From Flammulina velutipes (Eukaryota > Basidiomycota > Agaricomycetes > Agaricales > Physalacriaceae): a DNA stretch of 64,000 nucleotides. How positions within the stretch are numbered: position 1 is the first letter of the stretch; each line of letters begins with the position of its first letter. The stretch spans positions 682,001 through 746,000 of the forward strand of contig CM022370.1 of NCBI GenBank assembly GCA_011800155.1. Reading direction: 5' to 3'. A program made the translations under genes and the position numbers. Shown here piece by piece: positions 47,647-59,001 of the stretch. Below the pieces are notes generated by a model. The model ran no database searches and was not told the origin of the DNA. It saw only the letters and a program-made list of their open reading frames with translations.

Positions 47647-50600
47647 ATGTCATTCTCAGATGACTCGGATCTCACTGAATTAACTTCAAGCGATGAGGAA
47701 CCGCTTTCTCAAACTACTGCCAATAGGAAGAAGAAGACCACGAAGACAGTTTATAGACCGGCGCTGAGACCGCCACGAACAGTCCAGTATTCAGTCGAGT
47801 CCCTTTATAGTGCGTCCCCATTTTCAAATGCCAGCTTATGAATCTAACATTGCAACTTTAGAGAAACTGTATCATAATGAGCTCGACCTCGATCCAGAAT
47901 ATCAACGAGGTGTGTTGTTTCGTATTTTGGTGGCGACCTCATGACGAATTTGGACAAGACGTCGTATGGAGAGACCAGAAGCAACAGCAGCTTATCGACT
48001 CGCTTATGAATAACTACTACATACCTCCACTTATATTCGGTGAACGCCCTTTTTCATGCTCCCTCGAATGGCCACTAAAGGAAAACATACTAGCCGTAAC
48101 GGAGCGTGATGGAGAGGAAACACGAGTATGCATTGACGGAAAACAGCGACTATCAAGTATACAGAGGTGTGTTTACCAGCTCCTGCTCTGCGCAACCTTT
48201 CTTACGGTCTTTGAGATTTATGGACGGGCATGTGAGTGGCTTTATGATGATGACCGAAGATGCACTAACATCGCTTTAGATCATGCGTAAGCTCACTGTT
48301 TTGCTCTGTTCATGTCCTCAATTTCACCACGCACGTTTTAGTCAAAGATTCGTGAGCCCAACTTCGTGCTTCAGATCGGAGACGGCCTAACATATTTACA
48401 GAGTCACAAGCCAGAAATTTTACTACAAGAAAATCGGGAACAAGAAAGAGAAGCAATTGCCACCCCAGCTGAAGACGAACTTTGAGAACAAGCAAATTAC
48501 CTGTGTGGAATACGAGAATTTGACCCCCGATCAAGAACGAGAAATCTTCCAGGTGCGCCTTATACCTTGCTTCTTGGCATTTGTCTTGACAATTGTGTCT
48601 AGCGGGTTCAAAATGGGATGGCGCTATCTCCCGCGGAGCGTCTGCAGGCTCTCAACGGCCCTCTGCCCGCCCTAATACGCCATTTTAAAGGGCGGTTCGA
48701 GGATGAACTAGAAATTGAATGGGACAAGACTCGTGGTCGCGACTTTCAATGCCTCGCTCAAGTTGTCTACTTGATTGAGAAGGGTACCATCAAGAGTGAT
48801 CCCCCAGAACCGACCGTCACCAAGCTCCTCAACTGGTTGACTAGCACGGTGTCAAAGAAGCTGGAGAACGATACGGAGAGCACTATCGCCATCTTTCTTA
48901 CGCTTGTACGGGACGACAGACTTAATTCGGCCTTCACCTACAAAAAAGTGGCTCCTGTCGAATTCGTAATGATTGCCTATCTCGTCTTCCTTTATCGTTC
49001 AAAGCTATCCCTCACCCAGCTCAGCAGTGCGATTATGCAACTGAGGACGATTACACGGACGCAATACAAAGACGTCAGATTCAATTCGTCTGTCTACAAG
49101 TCGATGCTTGCAAAAATGAAGAGCGTATGCCAAGGAAAACACGCACCACTGGATAGTGACAAGCAGGGGGACGTACCTGCCACTGAAGTGGTCAAAGGGA
49201 GCCTCAAGTTTACGAAATATGTCAAACCGGTTGTCGAAGACAGCGATCGCAAAAAGTCATCATCTTCGAAGGCGAAGGAACCCGTCAAAATCAAGAAGCG
49301 TAAAAGGATCGAGTCAGAGAGCGAGGACGATGATGAAGACACTCGTGCTCCCAAACCGAAATCAAAGGCTTCGAGGAATTCCGCTTCGACCTCCTCGAGA
49401 CCTGTGGCAAGTCGAGATATATCTACAAAATATGTTTTACCGCAGGCTGCAAAGCGTACGAAACCGCCCGCAAGTGCGCTGAATCGGTCGGTTCCTTCTT
49501 CTCCTTGGATGCCCGTCACGCCGATGCCAGAGATTCCCATGGATATCGATCCCCCGAACGATACACAAACGGATACACCGCGATCCAGGAAGCTTCCTCC
49601 CTCTTCCCGTCCTCCAAGTGCCTCTGTCCCCGGTAGCTCGCGAAGCTCGCCTACATTATTGCCTCCTTCTCTAAGCCGCACACCTCTTCCCAAATCTCGG
49701 ATGCTCCCGCCAGCACCACTACCTTCATTCCGATCGACTAATACAGGGAACTCTATCTCGCAACAGCCGACCACCATACCAGTGTCAACACCGGCACCTA
49801 ATACCCGTCCTCGCTCTCCGCCAGTCGTAGTGAAACAGGAGCCTGACCGAGATCCTATATCTCTGTTTGATCTACAGCATCTCAAGAGCATGTTCGCCCC
49901 TCTCGAGGCTGCAAAGGCCCGAATGGATGGCAACTCCCAGGCGACACCGATTGCGCAACAGGGATTGAACGGCTCACAGCCATCTGCTCAACAAACTGCT
50001 ACTGCTAGGTCGCACCCAAACACCAACGGTGCACCTATTGCTATTCCATTCTCGATGACGCAGCCGTCACACCAGCACATGGTTGCTATACCTCCCCAGA
50101 AACCGGCGCCACTCCCTCCACTGAACGCACCGCCATTCCCGCCACAGAATGCACCGTCGTTCCTTATGTCGAGCCCGCCGCCATTTCCACCTCAATCGAG
50201 CTTCAAAGCCTTCACCCTTCCTAGTGCTCCTCCAACCAGCGCACCCGCGACCATGGGCCATTTGAATGGGTTTGTGCCAAACAACCCTCCATTTCCTCCC
50301 CCTACTGGTCCTCGGCACTCAATGGGCAACATCCACTCATCTCAATACCAGTCAAATACCGTGAAGCAAGAGGTTGGTGATGATTCTCAGATTTGGAATC
50401 AATCTCGCGGCCGAGGGCGTGACGATGGGCCGAGTACCAATAACGGAGATTATCGACGTGATAATGGATATCGCCGGGACAATGGATATCGCCAGGATAA
50501 TGGATACCCTAAGGACAAACTGTACGCAAGGAATAGTCTAGATTCTAGGGATAAGTATTACAACTCCTCCCGACGCGACTCGGGCCAGCGGGGACGGAGT

Positions 50601-50747
50601 CCTGGCTCTAGTGGGGGGCATTCTCATGGACGGAGCTCACCCCATGGAAGGCGCAGCGCAAGTCCACGGTACGGGAATTCCAAGGATGGTTACAGACCCG
50701 TTCCACCTCATCCGAACAAGAATTGGAAGGGGACTTGGAAGTCCTGA
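47647..50747 (+). CDS. DUF262 (GmrSD/ParB-like) domain protein with long disordered tail
   Basis: Nine exons give about 897 residues: 47647-47809, 47862-47909, 47959-48039, 48094-48166, 48216-48231, 48280-48286, 48342-48351, 48402-48552 and 48603-50747. Exons 5-7 are 16, 7 and 10 nt. Residues from about 45 form a DUF262 domain: SVESLYKKLY, LDPEYQRDVVW, QQQLIDSLMNNYYIPPLIF, VCIDGKQRLSSIQRFMDG and EREIFQRVQNGMALSPAE. This is the N-terminal fold shared with bacterial GmrS/BrxU-type restriction proteins and related to ParB nucleases; here the usual DGQQR motif reads DGKQR. The C-terminal half is disordered and Pro/Ser-rich, with basic (KIKKRKRIESESEDDDED) and Arg/Gly/Tyr-rich repeats. I see no second enzyme domain. 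The cellular role is unknown; nuclear nucleic-acid binding is an inference from the basic tail. Confidence 0.85.
50453..50510 (+). repeat. In-frame tandem repeat encoding Y-R-x-D-N-G units
   Basis: Four near-identical units of 18 bp (gataatggatatcgccgg type) lie inside the last exon of the DUF262 gene, encoding repeated DNGYR[RQ] units in an Arg/Tyr/Gly-rich tail. Confidence 0.75.
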
Positions 50748-50865
50748 TATATTTTATTTTATTTGTTACCAGCTGCTATTTGAGTACTGGGCTGTTTTGT
50801 GTAAAATACGCGTAGAAAGTATTGTGATCGACGGTTTGACTATAACCACCATCACTTGATGCACC

Positions 50866-53800
50866 ATGAATTCCTATCCACCAGAGCTACTCGTGCAACT
50901 GGCTCCTGTTATGTTCGTTGCTGGCCTTGACACACCGTCTGTCGCGCCAGTTACACCGCAGTCACCGGCAACACCATCAAGTAAATCGCAGGATCCATTT
51001 ACGACCCTCAGCCTCCGACTTCGCGAGGCTCTTATTTCGCAGAGAAAGGTCACTGTGTGGCAGCCGGAGAAGGCTAAATCGTTTCAGGTCATTCTCGTTG
51101 ATAAAGACGTACGCTTTCCGCCGCGCAAAGTGACTTCCCATGACGATACACAACATGCGCCTGCCCACTCACCGCTCTCCCCCCTCACTCCCTCTTCTCC
51201 GCTTCATCCTGACGGTCTTATCGCCCCGATTTGGATACGCAAACACACCACCCTCGTACCATCCGTATTCGTGCTCTTTTTGCGGATATATGAATATCCT
51301 CATATACCTCCGCGCTCGCCGTTGGACGCCCATGATTCTGAGAGGGATAGAGACAGAGAATACGAGGAACGGAAACGGGACTTAGAGTTGGCAGCATATG
51401 TGGCGGCGCGGAAAAAGCTCACCAATGAGCGTGGAATCAAGTTGACGGTGGTACTTTTGGCGAGCCGGAGAATGTTAGGTGCGCAATGCGCCATGCCGAT
51501 GTACAGCTTGATTTATCCAACACTAGATGACACTTCCCTCGACGCCCGACTCACGTTCATTCGCAAGCAAAGCGGTCTCGATGCCCGAGCAGCTTTATTC
51601 GTCCTTAGCCCTGTTAGCATGGGGGAACTCAACGATTTCGTTCAAAGGTGCGCCAACTGCTGCATATTCCGCTTTGTCCTGTAACATAGTTCAGTTTGCA
51701 ACAGGCACTCTACGAGCCTGCCGTAGAATACTACACCTCCCACTCTAAACGCGTTCGCCGAAAACGAAACCGGCATACCCAAGCAATATCCACATATTCC
51801 AATCCAATAAGTCCCATCGGAGGCCCAGGACCTACGCGCCCCCTTCGTCCGGAAGGATGGACGGTCAGATACGAGTACAAAATGGCATGCTTCGCAGAAT
51901 TTAGAGGAGAAGATGAAGTTGCTCTCAAGTACACCTATCCGGACTAATTCTGCGGTATCGATCGCTGATGCTTGTAGTAGACATTATCAAGACGCCTACG
52001 ACGTGCTCACCGTTATGTTCGGGTCTGTCGCGATCCTTCCACCAAGGACCAAACGTTGGGCAGAGGCAAAGGTGCTCGCAGACTGTATCGATGTCAAGGT
52101 AGATATGTATTGTATCGGCCACTCACAGGCTAACACCTTCATAGATAGTCAAGTTATACTTATACAACAACGAACACGCTTTGGCGCTCTCTCATCATAC
52201 GACTCATGTCAGGAAATTCGGAGATCTGTCGAGAGGTTGGGGTATTGGTGAAGACACTTTTGAATATTGGAGCTGGATAGCACGGCAGTATGCCTTCCCT
52301 TTGGTTCATTGCTTACTTTCCTCTGATAATTTGGTCAAGGTACCGCCTACTTGCCGAGCTTATGGAACAAGGTGCTTCGTCCACATTGGCGATACCATCA
52401 CACATCCCGGCGTCATTCAATACAACCTTAGAGGCTTTTTTGACAACGTCGTCGTCGCAAGCAACATCACGAGGATCCACCCCTGCCATAGAGGTCGATG
52501 GACTTCGTTCATTAGGCACCAATCCGAGTCATGCCCTCCTACATCCTGGATTTTACTACTACTTGGCCGCTCGGTGCACTGAGCTGCGCAGGGAACGGTT
52601 CTTGGGTGCCCTCAACAGCGAAGTACGCGCACTTCATCGTCAGGGAAATATAAAACTGATGAATACCTAGACGTCGGACTACAGCGCTTCACCAGGATTC
52701 GCCAATGAGAAAAAGGTTGATCACCTCGTCATCGTCTTGGAGGTAAGGCCACGGTCTTGTATCGCTGCTTTGTTTGGCAGTTAACCCTAAATCCAGTTGT
52801 ACACGAAAGCATACGAATTATTCAAGAAACACACTCCAGCTGCTTCTCCGAATCAAAGTCAAGCACGCCTCACTTTGTGGATAGCATATCGAATTGGGCA
52901 GACATACTTCGATTCCGGGAAGTTCGATATGGCCATTCGGTTAGTTCATTCCTCGCCTTTTCTTGCCAGATGCTTATGCTACGGAGATAGATTTTTCGAG
53001 CGCATAGCAAAGACCTACCGTCGAGAGAGCTGGGATTCCATGTTGCGTCCGCTTTTGACAACGTGGTATGCGTGTGTTCAACAGCTGGGAGACGTCGAGC
53101 TCAGTGTGAAGCTGCTGATCGAAATGATGGGACATGGTGCGACCGCTTCATCTACCTGTACCAGTGCCTAACATAGGTTCAGGTGTTGAGGATGCCGATG
53201 AACCAGGAGTCTTACAAGACGATTTACTTGCGGTGCTGAAGGTAATTCGTAATCGCCTCTGCCTCAATTTTTTTCTGACCAAATGTTTTGCAGAGTACAG
53301 TTCCATCAAATTCGGACGTACCATTATCTGTCGACACGGAGGAAGCTAAATCACTTTGTGCGTACCTTCTTTAGTTCTTAACTTATCACTAAACGCCGCG
53401 CTCCAGTTGATTGCAAAGTGGTCTTTTGGCACGCGGAAGTACAAGTGGGCGAGCCTGCTGCTTTCCAGCTTTCTATTACGGCTCCGCCAGATGTCCTGAT
53501 TTCCGAGCTACCATTTTCAACCCTAACTGTGACATTCTCCGACGATTGTGCGCCTCTTACCCTGCAGCATGTCGAAGACGAGACTGCGTCGGCCTTCATA
53601 AGCGTCGGAGCGATAACGAAAGATGCTCGGACTGCCCATGCGAACCTCAGATGGCAACGGGGCTCCAGTCTCGTCATTTCTGGTACAATGGTCTCCGATC
53701 TTCCAACGACATTCAAAGTAACGTTTTTTTATTTTGGATACAGTAACAGGACATAACACATTTTAGATTGAAGCGTTACTTTTTTCGTTAACACATGGGG

Positions 53801-55468
53801 CATGGACCATAAAGATACCACTGGATCTCGGACGTCGTACGCTTTCCAGTAATTCACCGAATAAGTGGTTATCCTCTCTGCGTCCCTTGCGATACGTGGA
53901 CGTGAAGCGAGAGGATGCGTCGTTCTCTCAGTAAGCACGCTGTCATCATATCCAATGGGCAAGATACGAACGATTATTCTTATAGAGTCTGTTTCCGGCC
54001 CCATATGGTCAACCTGGAAATTTCACACAATGCGCCCGCTTGTATTGACGAGAATTACCCTATAACAGTGGAGGTAACCAATAACGACACCCAAGAGTTA
54101 GATATTGTCGTGGACATCTTGCTCCAGCCAACAGAAGTCGACGACGCCGGTTTGTCTCATTTAGTATACTAAATACATCTTATTGATCGTTTTACAGTCA
54201 ACAGTATTAGCATGGGGGACGAGCTTTCTTCGGGTCTGATCAAAGGCGTTGCTTTTGGAACTCTATCACCTGGAACCAGCTCCGTCAAAACTTTGCACCT
54301 CATAAGCACAGGCGGAGCAGGTGATCGCATACTTGACATCTCTTTGCAGTCCAGAGCTACAGTTGAGGGTGATACTACCAATTCTCCAGAGGATATCTCA
54401 GAGATTTTGAAGACAGTCACTGTTCCGACTGTACATCCTCTTGTCACATCCCATAATATCGTCTATCGGCGCGCAACAAGTGCCCGCCTGGCTCTGACCG
54501 ATTTGCGCTCCTTTGATGAGGATTTCTGGGACGACGGCGAGGGTGGCGAGGGTGACATTACCTTCACATTGCAATGCACAGGACCTTGGAGTTTTGAACT
54601 AGATGGGCTGGAATTTATACGAAAGGTGTGGTGTGATATCTTGACAACACACTTCGCTAATCCTCTTCGCGCTTTTCAATCAGGATAACGAGCAAGCGCG
54701 GATTTTATCTTCATCTTTAGACAACGGCGAACAGGATCTCCCTGCTGGTGAGCGAACTCGCCCTCGTGCGATCTTGGAAACTGACGTCCAGGAAAGAATA
54801 CATACCAGGTGATCAGTATTCGGCTTCTTGTCGCGTATCGCTGTCCCCGAAAGAATTACCTCTGCCTAATTCTATACCGAGCCTTGGCGAATACGTTATA
54901 CTTTGGAGGAGGCAAGTTTGGGATTCTGATTTTGAAATGAGGTACTTATTGTGCACAAAGGATCAACAAAGACGGTTCGAGGGGACCACAAGCGAAAACG
55001 GTCGTCCCATTACCCAGCCTTCAACCGCCAACGGACGGTCTCATTGCTTTGTTGAACGTAGCATCAATTGCTCGCCTACACGAATCCCTTCCGCTATCCA
55101 TCACCATCCGCAACAATCATCCAAGCCGAGCTGCCAGTATCACTGTTCAAGTTGAACCAGACGCAGCTGATGGCTTTGTCCTCTCTGGTCTACGCAATGC
55201 TCGGTTACCTACGTTGCTACCTGGCTCTGAGGAGACGATTACGTGGAAGATCATACCAATTGAATGTGGCACAATTGCCTTACCCAAGATAAAAGTCACC
55301 AATAGAAGGAGAATCGGGCAAGAAGAGACAGAAGGTGACGCTGTGTGCATCATCGATGCACGTCTGGATGGCAGTCAGGCTCCCAAGGCTGTGGGTACGA
55401 GTGAAGACGTGGTGGATGCCTCGAATGTAGCTGGAGATATTCTTGGCAGTGTTCTCGTTATGCCTTGA
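50866..55468 (+). CDS. TRAPP complex subunit TRAPPC11 (Foie gras / Gryzun domains)
   Basis: About 17 exons. The N-terminus (MNSYPPELLVQLAPVMFVAG) leads into a region ending FVQSLQQALYEPAVEYYTSH followed by SKRVRRKRNR. The Foie gras domain follows (GWTVRYEYKMACFAEFRGED, HYQDAYDVLTVMFGS, RTKRWAEAKVLADCID, FGDLSRGWGIGEDTFEYW). The C-terminal half has beta-rich Gryzun-type segments (VNLEISHNAPACIDENYPIT, LPLSITIRNNHPSRAASITV, EPDAADGFVLSGLRNARLP, IECGTIALPKIKVTNRR). TRAPPC11 belongs to TRAPPIII and supports ER-to-Golgi traffic and autophagy. Intron 54912-54960 has a gcaagt donor; only that splice keeps WRRINKDGSRGPQ in frame. I placed splice sites one by one; a few small exons could differ. Confidence 0.88.
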
Positions 55469-55616
55469 ATATATACTTACTGTAATTTGTAGCACTATTT
55501 ACCTGCCTCACCTGCGCCTGCATGTGCCCACATGCGTGTTGAAATGTCACGCGTGTATAACGTCACGTACTTCTTTCATCAGCTTCCAACTCTTTACTAG
55601 CCTCCTCTACGTTGGA

Positions 55617-57557
55617 ATGGAATCTATCTTGGGAAAATCTTGGCTACAAGCTGAAAACAAGCGTCTGAAAACGGAAGTGATTGACATACGACAAGAAAGA
55701 GATGACTATCGCACCCAGATGTCGCAACTGCAAGCAAAGAACGAAGCTATGCAGACACAAATCAAGGACCTCGTGAGAGAGAAGAAAGCTTTGGAGGATC
55801 AGTTGAATCATATTGCGAGCAGCTCTACGACACCAGTAGGTATCTATTCATCCGCCAATGAATTCACTAACGTTTATTTAGGCTAGGCTTGACGTGAGTT
55901 CTCGAATCCTACATTGATTTGAACCACATCTCTTATTGAGATAGCATCGTGAACGCTCAGAGGTATCATGCCACTCTACCAGAAAAAGACAAAAGAATGG
56001 TCGCGACTTCTCACACACTGCGGGGTCGGACAATGACTCGGAGATGGTACAGTTTGCTCCTACTTCGTTGCATATAACACGCGTTAATTCGCATTTTAGC
56101 TCACACCGTCACCACCCCCACAACGTAGGGTCAAACGAAAGCTGAAGGCCGAGGTTTTTGACCAAACATCCGGTCAGACCACAGAGGATGCTATCGTCAT
56201 TTCAGACGATGAAATGATAGTAGCCAAAGAAGAGGTTCCCACTCACTTCAACTTTCAATCCGCGCTGGTGTACTTACCCGTGATTCGTAGGATGTAAAGT
56301 TCAAGGACGAGTATACACTGGATATGAGTATCGACCCAATGGTTCCGGTCCCAGTAATCATTCTAGACGACGATATCCCAACTCCCGGATCGGGGAAAGA
56401 TAAAGTGACACAGGTACTGTGGAGAGACAAGTTCATGTATCGCTCATTGAGATCATTTCTGACTAGATGGATGATGTGGCGCCCCTTACAAACTACTTGT
56501 CTGAGGAATCCGAAGATGAATATGACCCAAACGACATGGCTATTGTTCGGGAGGGGGGTGCAGCCGACCGGATGCTTGCGTTAACAAATTCTAGGTCTGA
56601 GGTGAATGTCCTCTTCAGACCTGAAATTCTCATGCCCAAACCTCTACTAGCGATCGCGATATAATGCACTTCTTCACGAACAGTTGTCCGGATATTTGAG
56701 CGACTTGACAGACATGGAAGACAGTGATGTCTCCGAACACGTATCAGTTCGCCAATCAAAACAACACGTTCTCGCCAATCCAGTCAAGCAAACACTAACC
56801 AAACCATGGCCGAAATCATCTATCATCCCACGCAGTGACACTCTATTGGAACTCCGGCGTCTCTATCTCGATGGAACTACTGCATACAACGACCGCCCGA
56901 CTTCAGAGCGGCTTTGCTTTTCGCGTATCTGCGTCGGTGGCAATCCTCGAACATTTCTCGCAAAGAGTCACAATCGGCATTGCGTCTTCCCTCAACGGGT
57001 CCAGAATCCTCTCATCGTCGAAACGCCTGGCCATCATGGCCTGATGTTTGCCTCTCGTCTTGAAGTGGCGGACGGAAATGTCTGGCACCTCTTCAACCAG
57101 CGCTGGTCCAATGTTAAGGAGAAAACTCTGTGGGAATATATGGGGGGATATAAAGGAACCGTCGCCGGCGCGCTAGGACATGAGTCCTTCACAGTACTTC
57201 CAGAGAAAACGAAGAAAGAATGGGGCAAGCAGCTGGCCACGGTCAAGAGCGCTAAACTGGACGTGTATGTTACCATGAGAGCTAAAATTGCTCTGCGTAA
57301 ACATGGACACGCAATCAATCCTCATACGATTCGCGAGGAGATGGAGAAAATCCGGAATGGGACAGGTCTGGCTCTCTCGCCTGAGGATGCAATGATAGCT
57401 CTTTGTGCCGGTGAAGAGGTATGTGTGTTGTACTTTCCTGAAAGATCCTATTCTCAGTCTGTTGTGATAGACTATCAAGATTATCATGATGGAATGTGTC
57501 ACATACGACTATGACTTTCTCGACATTATAATGGCTAAGGCGAAAGTAAAAGAGTAA
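55617..57557 (+). CDS. Coiled-coil protein with a DUF6697-like C-terminal domain
   Basis: About eight exons. The N-terminus is a coiled coil (WLQAENKRLKTEVIDIRQER, then MSQLQAKNEAMQTQIKDLVR). An acidic disordered middle follows, with repeated motifs of the form V-I-S-D-D or I-L-D-D-D. The C-terminal domain reads SERLCFSRICVGGNPRTFLA, VFPQRVQNPLIVETPGHHGL, KEKTLWEYMGGYKGTVAG and YVTMRAKIALRKHG. This pattern resembles the basidiomycete domain I know as DUF6697, recalled from memory. The last intron, with acceptor gtgatag, changes frame and gives the end MECVTYDYDFLDIIMAKAKV-KE; reading through instead gives a shorter, unlikely tail. Function is unknown. Confidence 0.7.
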
Positions 57558-57961
57558 AGGGGACGACCTGCAGACAATACGAATTCCCCTATTGACGACG
57601 ATAGTTGCGCGAGTAGATATATATTCCTCTATGCTCTTCTACATCATACTATACTACTGTACTACTTTCTACAGTATTGTTTACGGCCATTGCAATGCTT
57701 AAATCCGATTTCGAAATCAAGGTATACGTACATGTGACCATGGCGATCTGCAGGGTGCCCGAATTGTCCAAAAGAGGCTGCTTGTCATTCAGCTCTTGAC
57801 CACTGTCATTGAAAGTCGATTGAAGGGCTTGCAGGCTCAAAACTGACGATGCTATAGGACGTTGTTACGCGGAGCCTTGAGAATCGTTGATCGGTACGCC
57901 CCACACCCCTGTTTCTGCAAATCAATCGTGCCATTAAACGTTGACCAGCTTTACATCCATC
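57558..57961. other. Intergenic
   Basis: About 400 bp between two plus-strand genes; AT-rich near 57615-57680. No gene seen. Confidence 0.45.
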
Positions 57962-58769
57962 ATGGTCAAGCCCGAGCACAAGCCATTTCATGCCCATCGG
58001 ACGACCTCCATCATCGCCCTTGTTCTCCTGTTGACGTCCTTTATCCTCCTGTTGCTGGTCGGGATATCCTTGACCATTATCAAGGGTATCTACATCATTC
58101 GCGTCTATTCAACTGCCGAAAATACTGGACCGCAAACTAGTATCGCTACGGAGTTGCGATTCGGAGTCTGGGGACTCTGTGCGTCAAGGTAAGATGCCTC
58201 ATGATTGCATCCTCATTGTTGTTCATGCTGTCGTTAGTGCATTGGACGAGCCTACATGGTTCACCAACGCAGGTTCTTGTTACGGTCCCAAGCTGGGCTA
58301 CGATATCCCTTCAGGCATCACAGATATCCTTGGAATCGATTCCCAGGTCGTAGAGACAGTCCTCAAGGGGCTCTTAGTAGTCCTCATCCTCCACCTTGTC
58401 GCCGCCGCCTTTTCGCTATTGGCACTTGTTCCCGCTCTCTTCCTTGCATCCCATACCATGGCGATCTTCTCCCTCGTATTTTCCATCATAACCGCCCTTC
58501 TCAGCAGCGTCATGCTCGGAGTCGACTTGGCGGTGGTGATCATCGTCAAGAACCAGTTGCCCAACATTGGCAGCACAATTAAACTGGGAGTAGATTTTGG
58601 CAACGGCGTATGGATGGTCCTCACGGCTGTGATATTGACGTGGGCGGCTGTGATACTACTCTCAGCGAGGAGCTGCTTTTGCTGTGGTGTCAGAAGGTAA
58701 GAGTGAAGGTATACTGAGTATCTGTTGATTGCTGACCGGTGGTTTAGGAAACACAGTCACAAATATTGA
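57962..58769 (+). CDS. SUR7/PalI family four-pass membrane protein
   Basis: Three exons (57962-58188, 58238-58696, 58748-58769) give about 235 residues. Four membrane segments are visible: ALVLLLTSFILLLLVGISL, VLKGLLVVLILHLVAAAFSL, IFSLVFSIITALLSSVMLGV and VWMVLTAVILTWAAVILLSA. Between TM1 and TM2 lies the family signature: LRFGVWGLCA, then GSCYGPKLGYDIP. This is the SUR7/PalI (Rim9) pattern. PalI/Rim9 helps the PalH/Rim21 sensor at the plasma membrane, while Sur7 proteins organise eisosomes. The very short C-terminal tail (RKHSHKY after the last splice) differs from the long tail of Aspergillus PalI and is closer to Rim9/Sur7. Reading through the last intron would stop at 58702. Confidence 0.85.
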
Positions 58770-59001
58770 GGAGTGGATACGCCAGAAAGCACTCAAGAGT
58801 TCCCAGATTTCAGAGAAATATATACCATCAGTTAGAAGGACAACCCGTTACGATATTCTAGCGCGCTGAGCGTGAGGCTCTTTGATAGCATAGGATTTAA
58901 TTATTTAGCTGTGCTAGTGTTGGAGACATTTTTGAGGCCGCGATAGGGGTCACGTCATTGCACCTCCCCTTCACACCACGAGCAACGCATTGCTCGGTGT
59001 T

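Noticed and set aside
49094..49933. 279-codon minus-strand frame
   Set aside because: Antisense to the disordered tail of the DUF262 protein; its Gly/Val/Glu-rich composition mirrors Ser/Pro-rich coding on the plus strand.
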